Positions 21,840 to 36,200 of a DNA stretch of 64,000 bases are shown here, piece by piece (position 1 is the first letter of the stretch; each line of letters begins with the position of its first letter). Location of the stretch: the NCBI RefSeq assembly GCF_963678635.1, contig NC_087064.1, forward strand, positions 48,593,346 to 48,657,345, given 5' to 3'. Under the pieces are notes generated by a model, which searched no databases, had not been told where the DNA came from, and was given only the letters and a program-made list of their open reading frames with translations. This DNA is from Symsagittifera roscoffensis. Taxonomy: Eukaryota > Xenacoelomorpha > Acoela > Convolutidae. Position numbers and translations under genes: made by a program.

Positions 21840-22290
21840 ATTTGAATTTTATTTGAAAACTTTCAGTAGTTTATCTATAAAATATTCATTTTACAGTACT
21901 TATTATTGATCCATTTTCATTATTGTGTATATATTTTCTTTGTAAATGTTAGATGTACAGCCGTAGAATTGATTTTTTATTTTTTTAAAAAGACTTCATC
22001 TGTGTAAAATCTGTTAATTCACCCATTTTGTACATTTGTACCTTCCAAAATTTCAATTGTTGATTTCATCATTTCTTTCTGTCATGTTATTTGTTTCAGG
22101 CGCAGTTTTTCAATTTTGTTCCTACTTTGAAGGGGGAGATGGGTATATAAAGAATTAGTCTTGGTAATTGTAAAGCTTAAAAATTTTTCCGGTGGGAAAG
22201 GTTGTGATTTGTTTTTACAGTTTGTCAATATGACCATCGGTATTGATTAGATACCACTGAACACCTTGCATGATTCGACATCAAAACTTT
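21840..22290 (+). mobile_element. 3' end of the gypsy element with polypurine tract and LTR-like piece
   Basis: After copy B the element continues uniquely. A polypurine run GAAGGGGGAGA at about 22129-22139 is followed by TGGGTATATAAAG, a TG start plus TATA box, as expected for the 5' edge of a 3' LTR. At about 22235-22270 GGTATTGATTAGATACCA recurs with the CACCTTGCATGATTCGAC context seen near 12557 and 17369. This supports a 5' LTR remnant in each unit. The exact LTR ends are not resolved. Confidence 0.55.
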
Positions 22291-23071
22291 TGAGACGAAC
22301 CTCCATTCATTACTTTTCTGCGAGAGAACAAAGAGACGAAATAAATCCTTCAAAAACCGTCAAAACATTTGTTCACCAGAAAGTTTCAGCAAAATATTTT
22401 GGAACACAATTACTTGCACCATTACATGAACACAACATCAAACGAATTTCCATTTCAGCGAAATTTTTTTTTGCTGTGTTAACTTAGCCATGAAATTACA
22501 AACGATAGTGCGACAACTTTTATCAGGTGGAAATATTTTCAATTAGAAAACAAACGATCATAGCCGGATTCGAAGCCTCGGCCTTTGACGTTCAAGGCAG
22601 GTAAATTACCTGTATGCCTTAGATGCATCCTAATAGTGTGGATTTAAAATGTTTATAAACCAAGCTACAAACTGATTTCGTGATTCTGCTAAACAAGTTA
22701 AATTGAAAAAAGCATGTTCCGACTTGATAAAGCCTGCTGGAAAAATGTCCATGAACAAGGAAATCGAACAAAATCAATGGCTTTTTAAAAACGTTTTGCA
22801 ATTTTGGAGGAAAATCTATCAACTACGTTAGAAATTTATATCAGTTGATTAGATATTTCAAGTATAAAATAAGAAAGAATTGACTGGAAAATCAGTCTTT
22901 TTCGGTCTGCTTAGACGTTGTTTGGATTAAAATTTTGGCGCATTCAGTCCTTCTGTCACGATAATGGACCGTTTAGACCGTTCAACCCTAAGCTTGCGTA
23001 GCGAACCAAGAATTGATTCTGAAACTTGAATTTGCTTGGACATAGGGTTATATATAGGAAAGTAGACTTAC
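22291..23071. other. Rest of zinc-finger intron 1 upstream of the element
   Basis: AT-rich intronic sequence that holds a tRNA-like element on the minus strand (about 22559-22630). Nothing else was recognised. Together with 11972-21839 it makes intron 1 about 11.1 kb long. Confidence 0.5.
22559..22630 (-). repeat. tRNA-like sequence (SINE head or tRNA pseudogene)
   Basis: On the minus strand GGCTTCGAATCCGG matches the internal pol III B box and T-loop. It is preceded by an anticodon-like arm and by AGGTAATTTACCT, a small hairpin in the D-arm position. The acceptor stem does not close clearly, so it is called a tRNA-derived repeat and not a functional tRNA. Confidence 0.45.
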
Positions 23072-23186
23072 AATGAGCACCAAGCTTGGACGAGAGGGTA
23101 GGCGGCGAGGCGGGATTATGTGGGTGGTTGAGCGCATTTGTGCGCATGAATTTGGCCAAGTTGATGTGGTCTGATATCACACTCAT
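23072..23186 (-). CDS. Zinc-finger gene, likely first coding exon
   Basis: An ATG at 23184-23186 opens 38 codons plus one base, ending at the strong donor T|GTAAGT (23071 downward). That single T joined to the CG of exon 2 gives a Ser codon and keeps the whole gene in frame (115 + 196 + 703 + 354 nt = 1,368). The peptide is His/Asn/Pro-rich. The surroundings are visibly more GC-rich than the flanks, as expected for a first exon. The 11.1-kb jump over a retroelement makes this less certain than exons 2-4. Confidence 0.6.
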
Positions 23187-26100
23187 GAGACACTTCTTTC
23201 GCGGTAGTCTGCACTAAAAGGGACTAGTATGACGAATTGGTGAGTATCAGTCATTAAAGGTCAGTGTCTGACGCATGTGGCTGAGGGTCGACTTCAGTCA
23301 GTTGAACATGTCTAAAACTTTCATGCTCCATCTAAAAAGCACCAATTCGTGAATAGTGTCTGCCAGTGCTAGGCAAATATGACGCCAGCGCTTTAAGAAG
23401 ACATGGCATTGAGACGACAAATGAGTAAAACAGTTCAAATGAAATGTTCGAATTTAAACGGTTTATAATTCTTAATCAAAAACGGTTGTTGTCTTAACAG
23501 CTGTCGTCTTATTTGCCGGACCGTGTCTGCCATATATAGTGTCTTTCAGGTAGCTACATGTAGCGTTATCAGCAAAGCGAGCAGCTTTCATCATCGGTAG
23601 TTTTTATTTGGTAGCTTGTTTTCTAGAGGATTATTTTATAATAAAGACAAGTATTTCACTCATTAATAGAATGCACTAGTTCAGAAAAGTGCCTGGTTGA
23701 AGCGTTCGTACCTACCATTCTCGATAAAGTGGAAGGGAATTATGACCTTCGGTTTCCTTCCACCTGATTCCAGATATATCAGCTTATAAGACTCGAACAG
23801 CTTATAAGACTCGCAACTCGTGAAAACAATACACTTGTTTGATAAACAATAATTTCTTTACGTTATATGAACTGCTTAAAAATTTTACACTGACTTGTCG
23901 TATTTTATATTGATTCCATTATTTCTATTAAAAAGGCAGCTTTTGGGTTCCGACTAAGTTCCAGGGGTGAGAAAGAACTATGGCGAATGCACTCTGTGAC
24001 TTTTGGGCAGAAAAAAAAGCTCGTAGCTCATCGAGTGTGCTTTCTTACTAATTCATTGAGTGATGTTTCGGATTTCAATGTATATACGAATGAAAGGTTT
24101 TTTTTCAGGTTCCAAAAATACTGATCTTAATTTTCTGATAATAAAACACATCGTTACCGAAGAGCGGATAAAATTGACCCTTAATTTCGACAGAAACTAT
24201 ATTCAGTTCGACAGAAACTAACAATAAATGAAAGGTTAATTGCTGTTCAAGAACGTAACTTAAAGAATTATCATTTTAATTTGAAAAACAAAAGAAAGAA
24301 GATATATTTCTCATGTGATTTATTTGTGTGTAACAAATAACTCTGAGAGGAGAGCAAACGAACCCATTTGGGTTCTACACGGTTTCCGTTTACACAAAAT
24401 TGACATGAACAAAATTAACACTCAAATTAACAATCAGTATCAAAAACTTATAACAAAAGGACAAGAGTGCAGGGAACAATCGTTGCCCTTCTTTCGATTT
24501 TATGTTTTTAAATGACAAGCTGGATAAGAAGTTCATCGGGTATCATGTCCCTATTGCACAGCGAACGAAAACTCGTGTTCTTCCGACCATTTCTGATCGG
24601 ACCACTAAAATGAAGTGAAGGAATTATGGCAATAGGGTGTTTTTTTCCTACCAATTTTGATTAACTCAGAAAAAAAATTCGTAAGGTGGCAACTGTGGTA
24701 TCATACTCAAGTCCCATTCGTTGGTATTGAGATTTAAAAAATCAAAATTTTCAGGAAAAAAAACAATACTTGTGTTATTTTAGCTATTATCGCAACTTTT
24801 TGCTTGTTTTCACCTAATTAAATAGTGCTTATTTAGGATCTTTTGCTAAGATCAGTGTGCTCGGAGTGCTTCTTGTGCGCAACATCTGTATTGAAATACG
24901 GCATTGAATGATATCAACGTACACAAGCGTAGCTCTGTGATACATAAAGCTGCTTTTTCTGTTGAATTGAAAAGCTAGTCTTCAGTTTCTGGCAGAGACC
25001 GAAAAATAGTTCCGGTTTTTGATGTTCTTTAGCTCCTCTGTGCAAAACAAAGTTCAGTTAACATTTGGACTCAGACAAAATGAAACAAAGATGAATTGAA
25101 AAATACATTAGCAGTTTTGAGCCCCCCGACACGCAATTCGACTGTGTGTGCGTGTCGTACCTCAGCAGCGATCAGGGGGGTCTATCGACAGCGGCGAATT
25201 TGAGTGTATTTTAGGGTTCGATGTGCGCTGTTGTTGGGCTTGGTTTCGATTCGAAACACTCGTACTTCTGCCGCCCATTTCGGATACTCTGTTAGCCCGT
25301 GTAAGGTGTCTTCTTCGTAAACCTAAGTTGCAATGCCGGCAAAATGGAGAGTCTGATTTACTGTTTCTGAAATTGGTGTATTGTAAGAAAGGGGCGCGGT
25401 TTAGTCTTCACCTGAATCAACTGATTTCCTCTCCTTAACTGATCTATTCATTGGGGCTCAATGGGTAGCCGTTTGTTATGAGCCTGTGTTGGTGATTGAC
25501 TTCGACTTTTTCCACATACTGATTTCTGATTCTTGTGTCTGTTCACGTTAACGTCTTGTTATATGTTAACCGAGGCATTTTATTCCAGTATATGGAGCCC
25601 TGCAGCCCTCCAGTCTGTTCTAAAGCACTGTTTCCCTTTTGCCTTCAGTCTATGAAGGCCTTTCGTTTGAGCCAGGATGCGGAGAGGGTGATTGGCACTA
25701 AATCATCGACATTTTTCCAAGAGATTTCGTGATCTGTCGTCTCCTGCTTGTTTCAAGTTGTCTCCCGTCCATGCCGTTGTAGGCTATGTCTTTAAGGAGG
25801 CCGGTTTTCCAAGCTCTGTCAAAATCAGGTTTTGTCCTCCGTTTCTACGCTTATCCGTTTCATAGTTTTGAATATACGAGGAATTCTTATATGTAATGTT
25901 TTTTCGATATATACTATCATACCTACAGGTTCCCTTTGTGAACTGCGATGTACTATTGTGCAAAAGAAATTATGTTAACCAGGTTACCAATTACCACAAG
26001 ATAATCCAGTTGATATTTTGTAGCAAAATTACGATAGATGGAAACTTTGAGAAACATTAGAGCAGTACTTGTATTAAACTTGATAACTATAATTCACGAT

Positions 26101-28300
26101 TTATTCATTTCATTTTCAGTCAATTGTACATGGTACTCAGATAGTTTTTGTAGATACAATATTCTGCCAGAAAAAAGACGTTTTTCAAAAATACAAATTA
26201 TAAGCTCATCCTGCTATATACTTTGCTTTAAAATAAACTATAAATACTGTTCGGAGTATAGCAGAGCGATTCAGCTATCTAAATTGAAACTGCCACCTTT
26301 TTTAATATATCACCGATGTTTTACTTTGAAAGGACCGAGGCAAGGAAAAAACTATCCTTCGAGAAAAACGTTGATCCGACCACAAAGTGTTTGTTTTTAC
26401 TTTTTTTCCAAGTAAAATAAGGAACCAAAAAAAACGTCAGCTTGGCTTGAGTGATATGTCATGAAATCTTTTAACATCTAAAAAAATAATATTTTTTTTT
26501 GCAGTGTCGAGAAAAACAGTAAATAAATTTTAAACCAATCTATAGCAGATGAAGCTAGCGAGTAGAGCAAACTGACGTAAAATAGGCTATGAAAAACAAA
26601 AGTTCTGGTCGTGACAATTTTAGTTTGTATTTTTAATTTATTTCACATATATATTGTCTGTTACAGCTGTTACTTATGCTTCTAAGCTTGCTTAACATTT
26701 TCTCTTCACACCACGCACACATACGAAACTTAACCAAGAAGTGAAGCGCATCTTTAAACATCATGCGATACCACACAGACAGAGCATTGTAAGCTAGGGA
26801 ACAGAAAATAAAAAGGAAGCCATAATGTCGATTAAAAAACTTGAATAAAAAATGTTGAAAAAAACATCTACAAAAATCATGTCACGAGACATTTCCCATT
26901 TGAGGAGCACAGATAGGCCGAAAAACGCAATCTTCAGCGCTAAAAAAGCGACAACTGAGCCAATAATACTGTGGTAGACGCCAGTTCAGTCGAAAACAAA
27001 TTTGTTGTCATTCAAAATTTCGAGCCTTAAAATTTGAAAGCAGATTTTTTTAAGACCTCAAGTAGCCCCCTTAATCTTGGGCGCTAGCATTAAATAAAGA
27101 TTCAGAAAATTCTACCGACCGGAAACTAATCTGAGAATACAAAACCAAGCCGAAATTGAAAATTGTGGGCATGAAAAACTTTGAGCTAAAGTTTTGAAAA
27201 TCGAAGTTTATACACCCCCAACTCTCGGAAAATACAAAAACGTGAATCTCTATTCCTTCAAAAAAAAACTAAGTTCTAAACTATTGAGCCGATATAATAG
27301 ATGCCGAAACCATTTGAGCCGAAAGAAGCTTTCAAACTAACAAACAAAAGGGAATGAGGGAAATTATATAAAATCAGGGATGAATAATTTACAAATTACA
27401 AGGAATAATGCAAAAGGACTTTTAATTATACTAAAAATAGTTGAAACCGCCAGCAATATTATGCTGTCGCAACTAAGCCGGCAAAAAGTAATCAAGAAAA
27501 ACAAAAGTCTGATATTTTGCCTTGCAAACAGACAGGGCTAGGCTGGATTCGAACTCAGGACCTTTGTCGTCCCAGGCACACACTTTGGTCAGGCCGCGTA
27601 AGCCAGAGAAAGAGGACTTGAGTTTATAAGGGAACCAAGCCAATATATTTAAAGCCGAACACTTAAACAGCCGAAAATTACTTAAAAACTGAACTGAAAG
27701 TCCAAAAAACCTCAAACTGTTCCAGAAACCATGAAGCCAAAAATCATCATTAAATAAATTTTCTACACAGAGTAAAGATTGGCAATTCTACAGAGAGGCA
27801 AAGCTTGGCATCTTTGCGATGAAAAAGAGACAAAGCATGACAAAAAAACGACAAAAATTAGAAAAAGCCATTAGTCGAAAAAAATTTAAAAAAAGCATCA
27901 TAACTTTGATATCTTTGTCTTGATTTTGTCTTGACTAAAGTTGATTGTAAAAGATATGACAAAGAAGCATGTTATTGTCAGATCAGAATCAAAATAAAAC
28001 TTACAAAGCCGTCCATTCTTCAGCATATACTCGTTGCTCCAGAAAAAAAAATAAAAAACTTCCAAATCGCTCCTGGAATCATCTAGATGAGACTTGTTTC
28101 GCTCATCAAACGACACAAAATGAAGTCAATAAGCCGACTTAGTACAAGCCAAAACCTTTTAAGCCAAACAAAGAGAAAACTGATAGCGATAAAAAAAAAC
28201 TGGCACACTGAAATCATATTTAGAACACTTACAACCAACATTATGGTGCTTCGAATTTATGACAACTCATGAAAAACGGCATTTAATGGAAAAAAAATTG
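23187..28300. other. Non-coding stretch upstream of the zinc-finger gene
   Basis: No supported gene. 25,120-25,900 is more GC-rich than its flanks and has short frames (25148-25438, 25535-25732), but there is no recognisable protein or splice pattern. A 125-codon frame at 26038-26415 has no recognised domain and is not called. A tRNA-like repeat lies at about 27538-27610. The segment just above 23186 is the likely promoter region of the zinc-finger gene, though no TATA box is evident. Confidence 0.4.
27538..27610 (-). repeat. tRNA-like sequence on the minus strand
   Basis: GAGTTCGAATCCAGCC on the minus strand is a good pol III B box and T arm. It is preceded by CTTACGCGGCCTGACC and an anticodon-like arm. 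The pairing looks imperfect, so it is most likely the head of a tRNA-derived SINE or a decayed tRNA. Confidence 0.45.
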
Positions 28301-29396
28301 CATCCTTTGAGTGTACTCTGACAGAACCCAAGGACTACACAGGGTTGGTAAATTCAAATTTTGTATGGTTAGTCAAGTTTTTTTTAAATTTACTCCAGTA
28401 CTCTGACAATCCCCAACTTCAGGTTTGGGAATTCCACAAATTTTGAAAATTTAGGTTTTCTAAAAAGAATATTTTGAACAAAATCATAAAAACGTCATAT
28501 CTCAGAAACTAAAAGGATTTGAGAGTTGCGATTTGGAGGCAAGATTCGCAACCCCTGAGAGTACCCTGACAGCACCCAACTACAGGGTTGAGAATTTCAT
28601 ATTTTGTAAAATTTTTTGAACTTATGTTTTCTAGAAATTTTTGAAAAATCTCGAAAATTGCCGTAACTCGTAAGCAAAAAAGATTTGGTTACTCATATAT
28701 GGAGGCCAAAATTGCAACACCTGGGGAAGCCCTGAAAGCATCCTAATATTGGGTTGTTAATTTCAAGCTTGGTAAAATAGATGCTGAATTCAAACCGGAA
28801 AATCGATTAAAAAAATCTTAACCATTGCAATATACGATATAGCTTGAACGTGAAAAATTCTTTTGTTAAACATGCAAAAATAATACGTTGAAAAACTTAA
28901 ACATGGCGAGATAGTGAAGCCCGCATTTAAATATATAATAGATTCAATTTAAGTTTTCTGTAAACGTCATATCTCGAAAATTACAAGGATTTGTGCCGTC
29001 ATATTTGGAGGCAAAACTTGCAATTCCAGGAAGTACAATGAAATGGCCTCAAAAAGAGATGTAAACTTCAAATTCATAAAAAAAATTATAACTAAAATCT
29101 TTGAACAATTTTAAGACGAGACATATCAAAAAACACATCTCGGAAACTAAGAGCATTTGAGCAATCGCATTTGGACGCAAGATTTGCAACTTGCAGCACG
29201 TGAGAGCATCTTTGCAGTACAAAACTACGAGATTTGAAAGTTTTCTGCAAAATTAAAAGGAAATAATAAAACACGTCTTATCTCGAAAACTACAAGGATT
29301 TGAGCAGTCAAATTTGGAGGCAAGATTCGCGACCCTTGAGACCCTAAGAGTGCTATGACGGCTCTCACTACTTCATATCTCGAAAACTACAAGGAC

Positions 29397-32300
29397 TTGA
29401 GCAGTCATATTTAGGGGCAAAACTTGCAACTCCCGGGAGTACCCTGACAGAGCCTCACTATAGAGATGGAAACTTCAAAATTTTGTGAAAATTTTTATAT
29501 CTAACTACTATGAAAAACTTTGAAAATAATCTAAAGAACGTCATATCTCGAAAACTACAAGGATTTGAGCAGTGATATTCAGAAGGAAGATTCGCAACCC
29601 CTGAGATTACTCTCACACTTTCCAACTACAGGATGGAGATTTTCAAATTTTTTTGAGTTTTTCCAAATGAAAGTTTTTTGAAAATTTTTGAAAAAAAATC
29701 ATAAAAAACGTCATATCTCGAAAAAGGATTTGAAAGGTGATAACTGGAGACAAGATTCGCAATCCCTGAGAGTACCCTGACAGCATCCAACTACTGGGAT
29801 GAGAAAATCAAAATTTTGAGAAATTTTTCAAATTCAAGTCTTCTAGAAACTTTTGAAAAATCTCGAAAATATCGTTAACTAAAAGGTTTTGGTTTTTCAT
29901 ATATGGCGACCAAATTCGCAAACCCCTGGGGAATCTTTATAGCATCCCACCATTGAGTTGCTAATTTCAAAATTGATGAAATAATCCTTGACATCAAACT
30001 GAAAAAAAATCTTGACCATTGCAATGTACGATATAGCTTAAACGTGAAAAAATTCTTTGGTTGAAGATGCAACATAATACGTTGAAAAAGCTTAAAGATG
30101 GCGAGACAGTGAAGCCCGCATTTAAATATATAATTAGCGTGTACCGCACCACCGGTGCTTCGAATTTTCAACAACTCAAAAACTATTTTTTGAGTGTACT
30201 CTAACAGCACCCATTTACAGGGTTCGTAATAAAAAATTTTGCAATGTTTTTGATTCAAGTTTTTTATACAAATTTTGAAGAACCATAAAACTTTGTGAAG
30301 TTTTATAAAAGTTCTTCGAAAAATTTAAAATGAACTAAGAAACGTCACATCTGGGAAACTGAAAGCAATTGAGCAGTCGCATTTGGACGCAAGATTTGCA
30401 ACTCCTGAGAGTACCCTTACAGTACCCAACTACAACGTTTCGAAGAAAAATGGCACATTTCGAAAACTACTAAAGTTTGAGCAACCTTTTTTGATGGCAA
30501 AATTCGCAATCTTTGAAAGTACACAACTTTTCACTATAACGAATTATTTTGTAATTTGAGTTTTCTGAAAATGTCCAAAAATGTCACAAAAATCGTCTTA
30601 TCTCTTAAACAAAAAAACAAAAATGATTTGGGCATTCTTAATTGGAGGCCGAATTTGCATCCCCTGAGATTACTCTGACAGCCCCCCCCAATTACAGGTT
30701 AGGAATTTCAAACTTTGAAAAAAAATTAATTCAATTTTCATGAAATTTTTTTGAAAAAATCACAAAAAAATTCATATCTGGAAAACTGCAAGATTTTGCG
30801 CATGCCTTTTCAGAGGAAAAATTCGCAACCCCCTGAGAGTATCCTCACAGATTCCACCAACAGGATTGATATCTTCAAAGTTTTGGAACTTTTTAATATT
30901 TAATTTTTTTGAAAATTTCGGATCATAAAAACGTCATATCTCGAAAACTACAAGGATTAAAGTAGTCATATTGGGACGCAAAATTCGCAACTACTGAGAG
31001 TACCCTGACAGAGCCTCACTACAAAGATGGTAATTTCGAGTTTTGTTAAATTTGTAATATCTAAGTTTTCTGAAAAATTTTGAAAAAAATCCAAAAAAAG
31101 TCGTATCTCGAAAACTACACGGATTTGAGCAGCCATATTCAAAGGCAAGATTAGCAACCCCTGAGAATACCCTCACAATATCCAACAGCAGGATTGAGAT
31201 CTTCAACGTTTTGGAATTTTTTAAAATCTATGTTTTTGAAAATTTTTTGAAAAAATCATAAAAAAACGTCATATCTCGAAAACTACAAGGATTTGAGAAG
31301 TGAGAATTGGAAGCAAGATTCGCAACCCCCGAGAGTACCCTGACAGTGCCCAACTACAGGGCGAGAATTTCAAAAATTGATAAATTTTTTAAAATTGAGT
31401 TTTCTATAAATTTTTTGAAAAACCTCAAAATTGCCTATCTCGTAAACTGAAAGGATTTGGTTATTCATATATAGGGGCCAGAACCGCAAAACCTGGGAAA
31501 ACTCTGACAATATCCTACTATTGGGTTGCTAATTTCGAACTTGATGGAATACACACTGAATTTAAACTGGAAAATCGAAAAAAAACTTAACCATTGCAAT
31601 ATACGATATAACTTAAACGTGAAAAAAATTCATTTAATAAACATGCAAAAAAAAATACGTTGAAAAAGCTTAAACATGGCGAGATAGTGAAGCCCCCATT
31701 TAAATATATAATAGATAGATAATAGATGAAAGTTAAAAAATTAGGCGACGGGTAGACAGACATTCAAATTAATTAAAAAGGCAGGTATACAGACAGACAG
31801 ACTTAATTTGGCCTCGAAAAAAAATACTGAAAAATTATTGACCTTGCGAAAAACTTAATGAAAAATTTTCTTAAGCATTGCAATATATGATATAGCTTAA
31901 ATATGAAAAAATTCTTACGTTAAACATGCAAAATTATTATGCTTAAACATGGGAGATAGCTGTCACTCGAATTTAAATATAGTATAGATAGATATATAGA
32001 TATATAAGTGCTCAAAATATGTCTGATTAATAACGTAAGAACACATTTATAGATGACCACTAATTTATGTAGGATAATTATGTAACACAAAAAGATTAGA
32101 ATCCTAGTTATCACATTTATCAGTGGTTACTTTTTTATTAGTCAGTGTTTAATTTTGAAATTTTAAGGAAATGAGCATGTCACAGCACAAATGATGCAGC
32201 ATGAATAGCTCATTGATTTTGTAAAACAAACCTGGAAGTCTATATTTTGATTTGATAACGCTTGCTTTTCGCAGGGGTAAAAAATCTTTTCGATTTTTTC

Positions 32301-33253
32301 AAATATTTTTTTAAATGTATGACCTAAAAACCGAGCAAATCATTGTAAACTAGCGAGTAACGCACTCCGGTGCTTCAAATATTTGATAACTCAAAAAAAA
32401 CCGCATATATTGGAAACAAGATCAGCATCCTTTGAGAGTACTCTGACAGCACCCAATTGCAGGGTTGGTAATTTCAATATTTTTATATTCAAGGCATTCT
32501 TTATTCAAACTTCGAAAACCCATAAAATTTTGTGAAGTTATTTATATCTAAGTTCTTTGAAACATTTTAAAAATACATAAAAAAATGTCACGTCTCGGAA
32601 ACTAAAAGCAATTGAGCAGTCGCATTCGGACACAAGATTTGCAGCGTCTGACAGTAATCTCTCAGTACCCAACTACAGCGTTGGAAATTTCAAATTTTGA
32701 GAACCTTGAAATTTAAGTTTCTAATTTTTTTGGAAACAATAAAAAGCGTCTTATCTTGAAAACTACTAGGAACTGAGAATTACAACCAGGAAGTACAATT
32801 CGCAACCCCTGAGTGTACTAAAGGATAGGAATTTTAAATTTCGAACAAAAAATTCAAATTTAAATGGTCTGAAAAACTTTTGAAAAAAATTACCAAAATT
32901 ATCATAAAAAATTACCGTCATGTCTGAAAACTACACAGATTTGAGCAGTCATAATTGTAGGCAAGATTCATACCCCGTGAGAAAACTCTGACATCCCTCA
33001 ACTACAGGGTTGGGAATTTTACAATTTTGCAAAATAATTTTAAATTTAAGTTTTCTTGAAAAACTTTGAAAAAATCATAGAAAAATTATCTCGGAAACTT
33101 AAAAGATCTGAGCATTCATAATTTCAGGCAAGATTTATGAACCTTGAAAGTACCCTAACAGCATTTCGCACTATAGAATTGAGAATTTTAACTTTTGGCA
33201 AGTTTTTATACCTAAGGTCATTGAAAATTCCTAAAAAACGTCATATCTCGGTT
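29397..33253. repeat. 3.86-kb tandem duplication within the satellite, copy 1
   Basis: The whole 3,857-bp block recurs at once downstream with almost no differences, while its internal monomers are strongly diverged. The junctions lie in the shared satellite motif TTTTGAGCA...TCATATTT, which points to unequal exchange between monomers. It includes GATA- and ACAG-type simple repeats at about 31715-31830. Confidence 0.85.
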
Positions 33254-36200
33254 TTGAGCAGTCATATTTAGGGGCAAAACTTGCAACTCCCGGGAGTACC
33301 CTGACAGAGCCTCACTATAGAGATGGAAACTTCAAAATTTTGTGAAAATTTTTATATCTAACTTCTATGAAAAACTTTGAAAATAATCTAAAGAACGTCA
33401 TATCTCGAAAACTACAAGGATTTGAGCAGTGATATTCAGAAGGAAGATTCGCAACCCCTGAGATTACTCTCACACTTTCCAACTACAGGATGGAGATTTT
33501 CAAATTTTTTTGAGTTTTTCCAAATGAAAGTTTTTTGAAAATTTTTGAAAAAAAATCATAAAAAACGTCATATCTCGAAAAAGGATTTGAAAGGTGATAA
33601 CTGGAGACAAGATTCGCAATCCCTGAGAGTACCCTGACAGCATCCAACTACTGGGATGAGAAAATCAAAATTTTGAGAAATTTTTCAAATTCAAGTCTTC
33701 TAGAAACTTTTGAAAAATCTCGAAAATATCGTTAACTAAAAGGTTTTGGTTTTTCATATATGGCGACCAAATTCGCAAACCCCTGGGGAATCTTTATAGC
33801 ATCCCACCATTGAGTTGCTAATTTCAAAATTGATGAAATAATCCTTGACATCAAACTGAAAAAAAATCTTGACCATTGCAATGTACGATATAGCTTAAAC
33901 GTGAAAAAATTCTTTGGTTGAAGATGCAACATAATACGTTGAAAAAGCTTAAAGATGGCGAGACAGTGAAGCCCGCATTTAAATATATAATTAGCGTGTA
34001 CCGCACCACCGGTGCTTCGAATTTTCAACAACTCAAAAACTATTTTTTGAGTGTACTCTAACAGCACCCATTTACAGGGTTCGTAATAAAAAATTTTGCA
34101 ATGTTTTTGATTCAAGTTTTTTATACAAATTTTGAAGAACCATAAAACTTTGTGAAGTTTTATAAAAGTTCTTCGAAAAATTTAAAATGAACTAAGAAAC
34201 GTCACATCTGGGAAACTGAAAGCAATTGAGCAGTCGCATTTGGACGCAAGATTTGCAACTCCTGAGAGTACCCTTACAGTACCCAACTACAACGTTTCGA
34301 AGAAAAATGGCACATTTCGAAAACTACTAAAGTTTGAGCAACCTTTTTTGATGGCAAAATTCGCAATCTTTGAAAGTACACAACTTTTCACTATAACGAA
34401 TTATTTTGTAATTTGAGTTTTCTGAAAATGTCCAAAAATGTCACAAAAATCGTCTTATCTCTTAAACAAAAAAACAAAAATGATTTGGGCATTCTTAATT
34501 GGAGGCCGAATTTGCATCCCCTGAGATTACTCTGACAGCCCCCCCAATTACAGGTTAGGAATTTCAAACTTTGAAAAAAAATTAATTCAATTTTCATGAA
34601 ATTTTTTTGTAAAAATCACAAAAAAATTCATATCTGGAAAACTGCAAGATTTTGCGCATGCCTTTTCAGAGGAAAAATTCGCAACCCCCTGAGAGTATCC
34701 TCACAGATTCCACCAACAGGATTGATATCTTCAAAGTTTTGGAACTTTTTAATATTTAATTTTTTTGAAAATTTCGGATCATAAAAACGTCATATCTCGA
34801 AAACTACAAGGATTAAAGTAGTCATATTGGGACGCAAAATTCGCAACTACTGAGAGTACCCTGACAGAGCCTCACTACAAAGATGGTAATTTCGAGTTTT
34901 GTTAAATTTGTAATATCTAAGTTTTCTGAAAAATTTTGAAAAAAATCCAAAAAAAGTCGTATCTCGAAAACTACACGGATTTGAGCAGCCATATTCAAAG
35001 GCAAGATTAGCAACCCCTGAGAATACCCTCACAATATCCAACAGCAGGATTGAGATCTTCAACGTTTTGGATTTTTTTAAAATCTATGTTTTTGAAAATT
35101 TTTTGAAAAAATCATAAAAAAACGTCATATCTCGAAAACTACAAGGATTTGAGAAGTGAGAATTGGAAGCAAGATTCGCAACCCCCGAGAGTACCCTGAC
35201 AGTGCCCAACTACAGGGCGAGAATTTCAAAAATTGATAAATTTTTTAAAATTGAGTTTTCTATAAATTTTTTGAAAAACCTCAAAATTGCCTATCTCGTA
35301 AACTGAAAGGATTTGGTTATTCATATATAGGGGCCAGAACCGCAAAACCTGGGAAAACTCTGACAATATCCTACTATTGGGTTGCTAATTTCGAACTTGA
35401 TGGAATACACACTGAATTTAAACTGGAAAATCGAAAAAAAAACTTAACCATTGCAATATACGATATAACTTAAACGTGAAAAAAATTCATTTAATAAACA
35501 TGCAAAAAAAATACGTTGAAAAAGCTTAAACATGGCGAGATAGTGAAGCCCCCATTTAAATATATAATAGATAGATAATAGATGAAAGTTAAAAAATTAG
35601 GCGACGGGTAGACAGACATTCAAATTAATTAAAAAGGCAGGTATACAGACAGACAGACTTAATTTGGCCTCGAAAAAAAATACTGAAAAATTATTGACCT
35701 TGCGAAAAACTTAATGAAAAATTTTCTTAAGCATTGCAATATATGATATAGCTTAAATATGAAAAAATTCTTACGTTAAACATGCAAAATTATTATGCTT
35801 AAACATGGGAGATAGCTGTCACTCGAATTTAAATATAGTATAGATAGATATATAGATATATAAGTGCTCAAAATATGTCTGATTAATAACGTAAGAACAC
35901 ATTTATAGATGACCACTAATTTATGTAGGATAATTATGTAACACAAAAAGATTAGAATCCTAGTTATCACATTTATCAGTGGTTACTTTTTTATTAGTCA
36001 GTGTTTAATTTTGAAATTTTAAGGAAATGAGCATGTCACAGCACAAATGATGCAGCATGAATAGCTCATTGATTTTGTAAAACAAACCTGGAAGTCTATA
36101 TTTTGATTTGATAACGCTTGCTTTTCGCAGGGGTAAAAAATCTTTTCGATTTTTTCAAATATTTTTTTAAATGTATGACCTAAAAACCGAGCAAATCATT

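Noticed and set aside
26038-26415. 125-codon plus-strand frame
   Set aside because: No domain, no splice partners and composition like surrounding AT-rich DNA.
29875-30258. Minus-strand 127-codon frame, repeated at 33732-34115
   Set aside because: It is a reading of satellite DNA; the copies are identical only because the block is duplicated.
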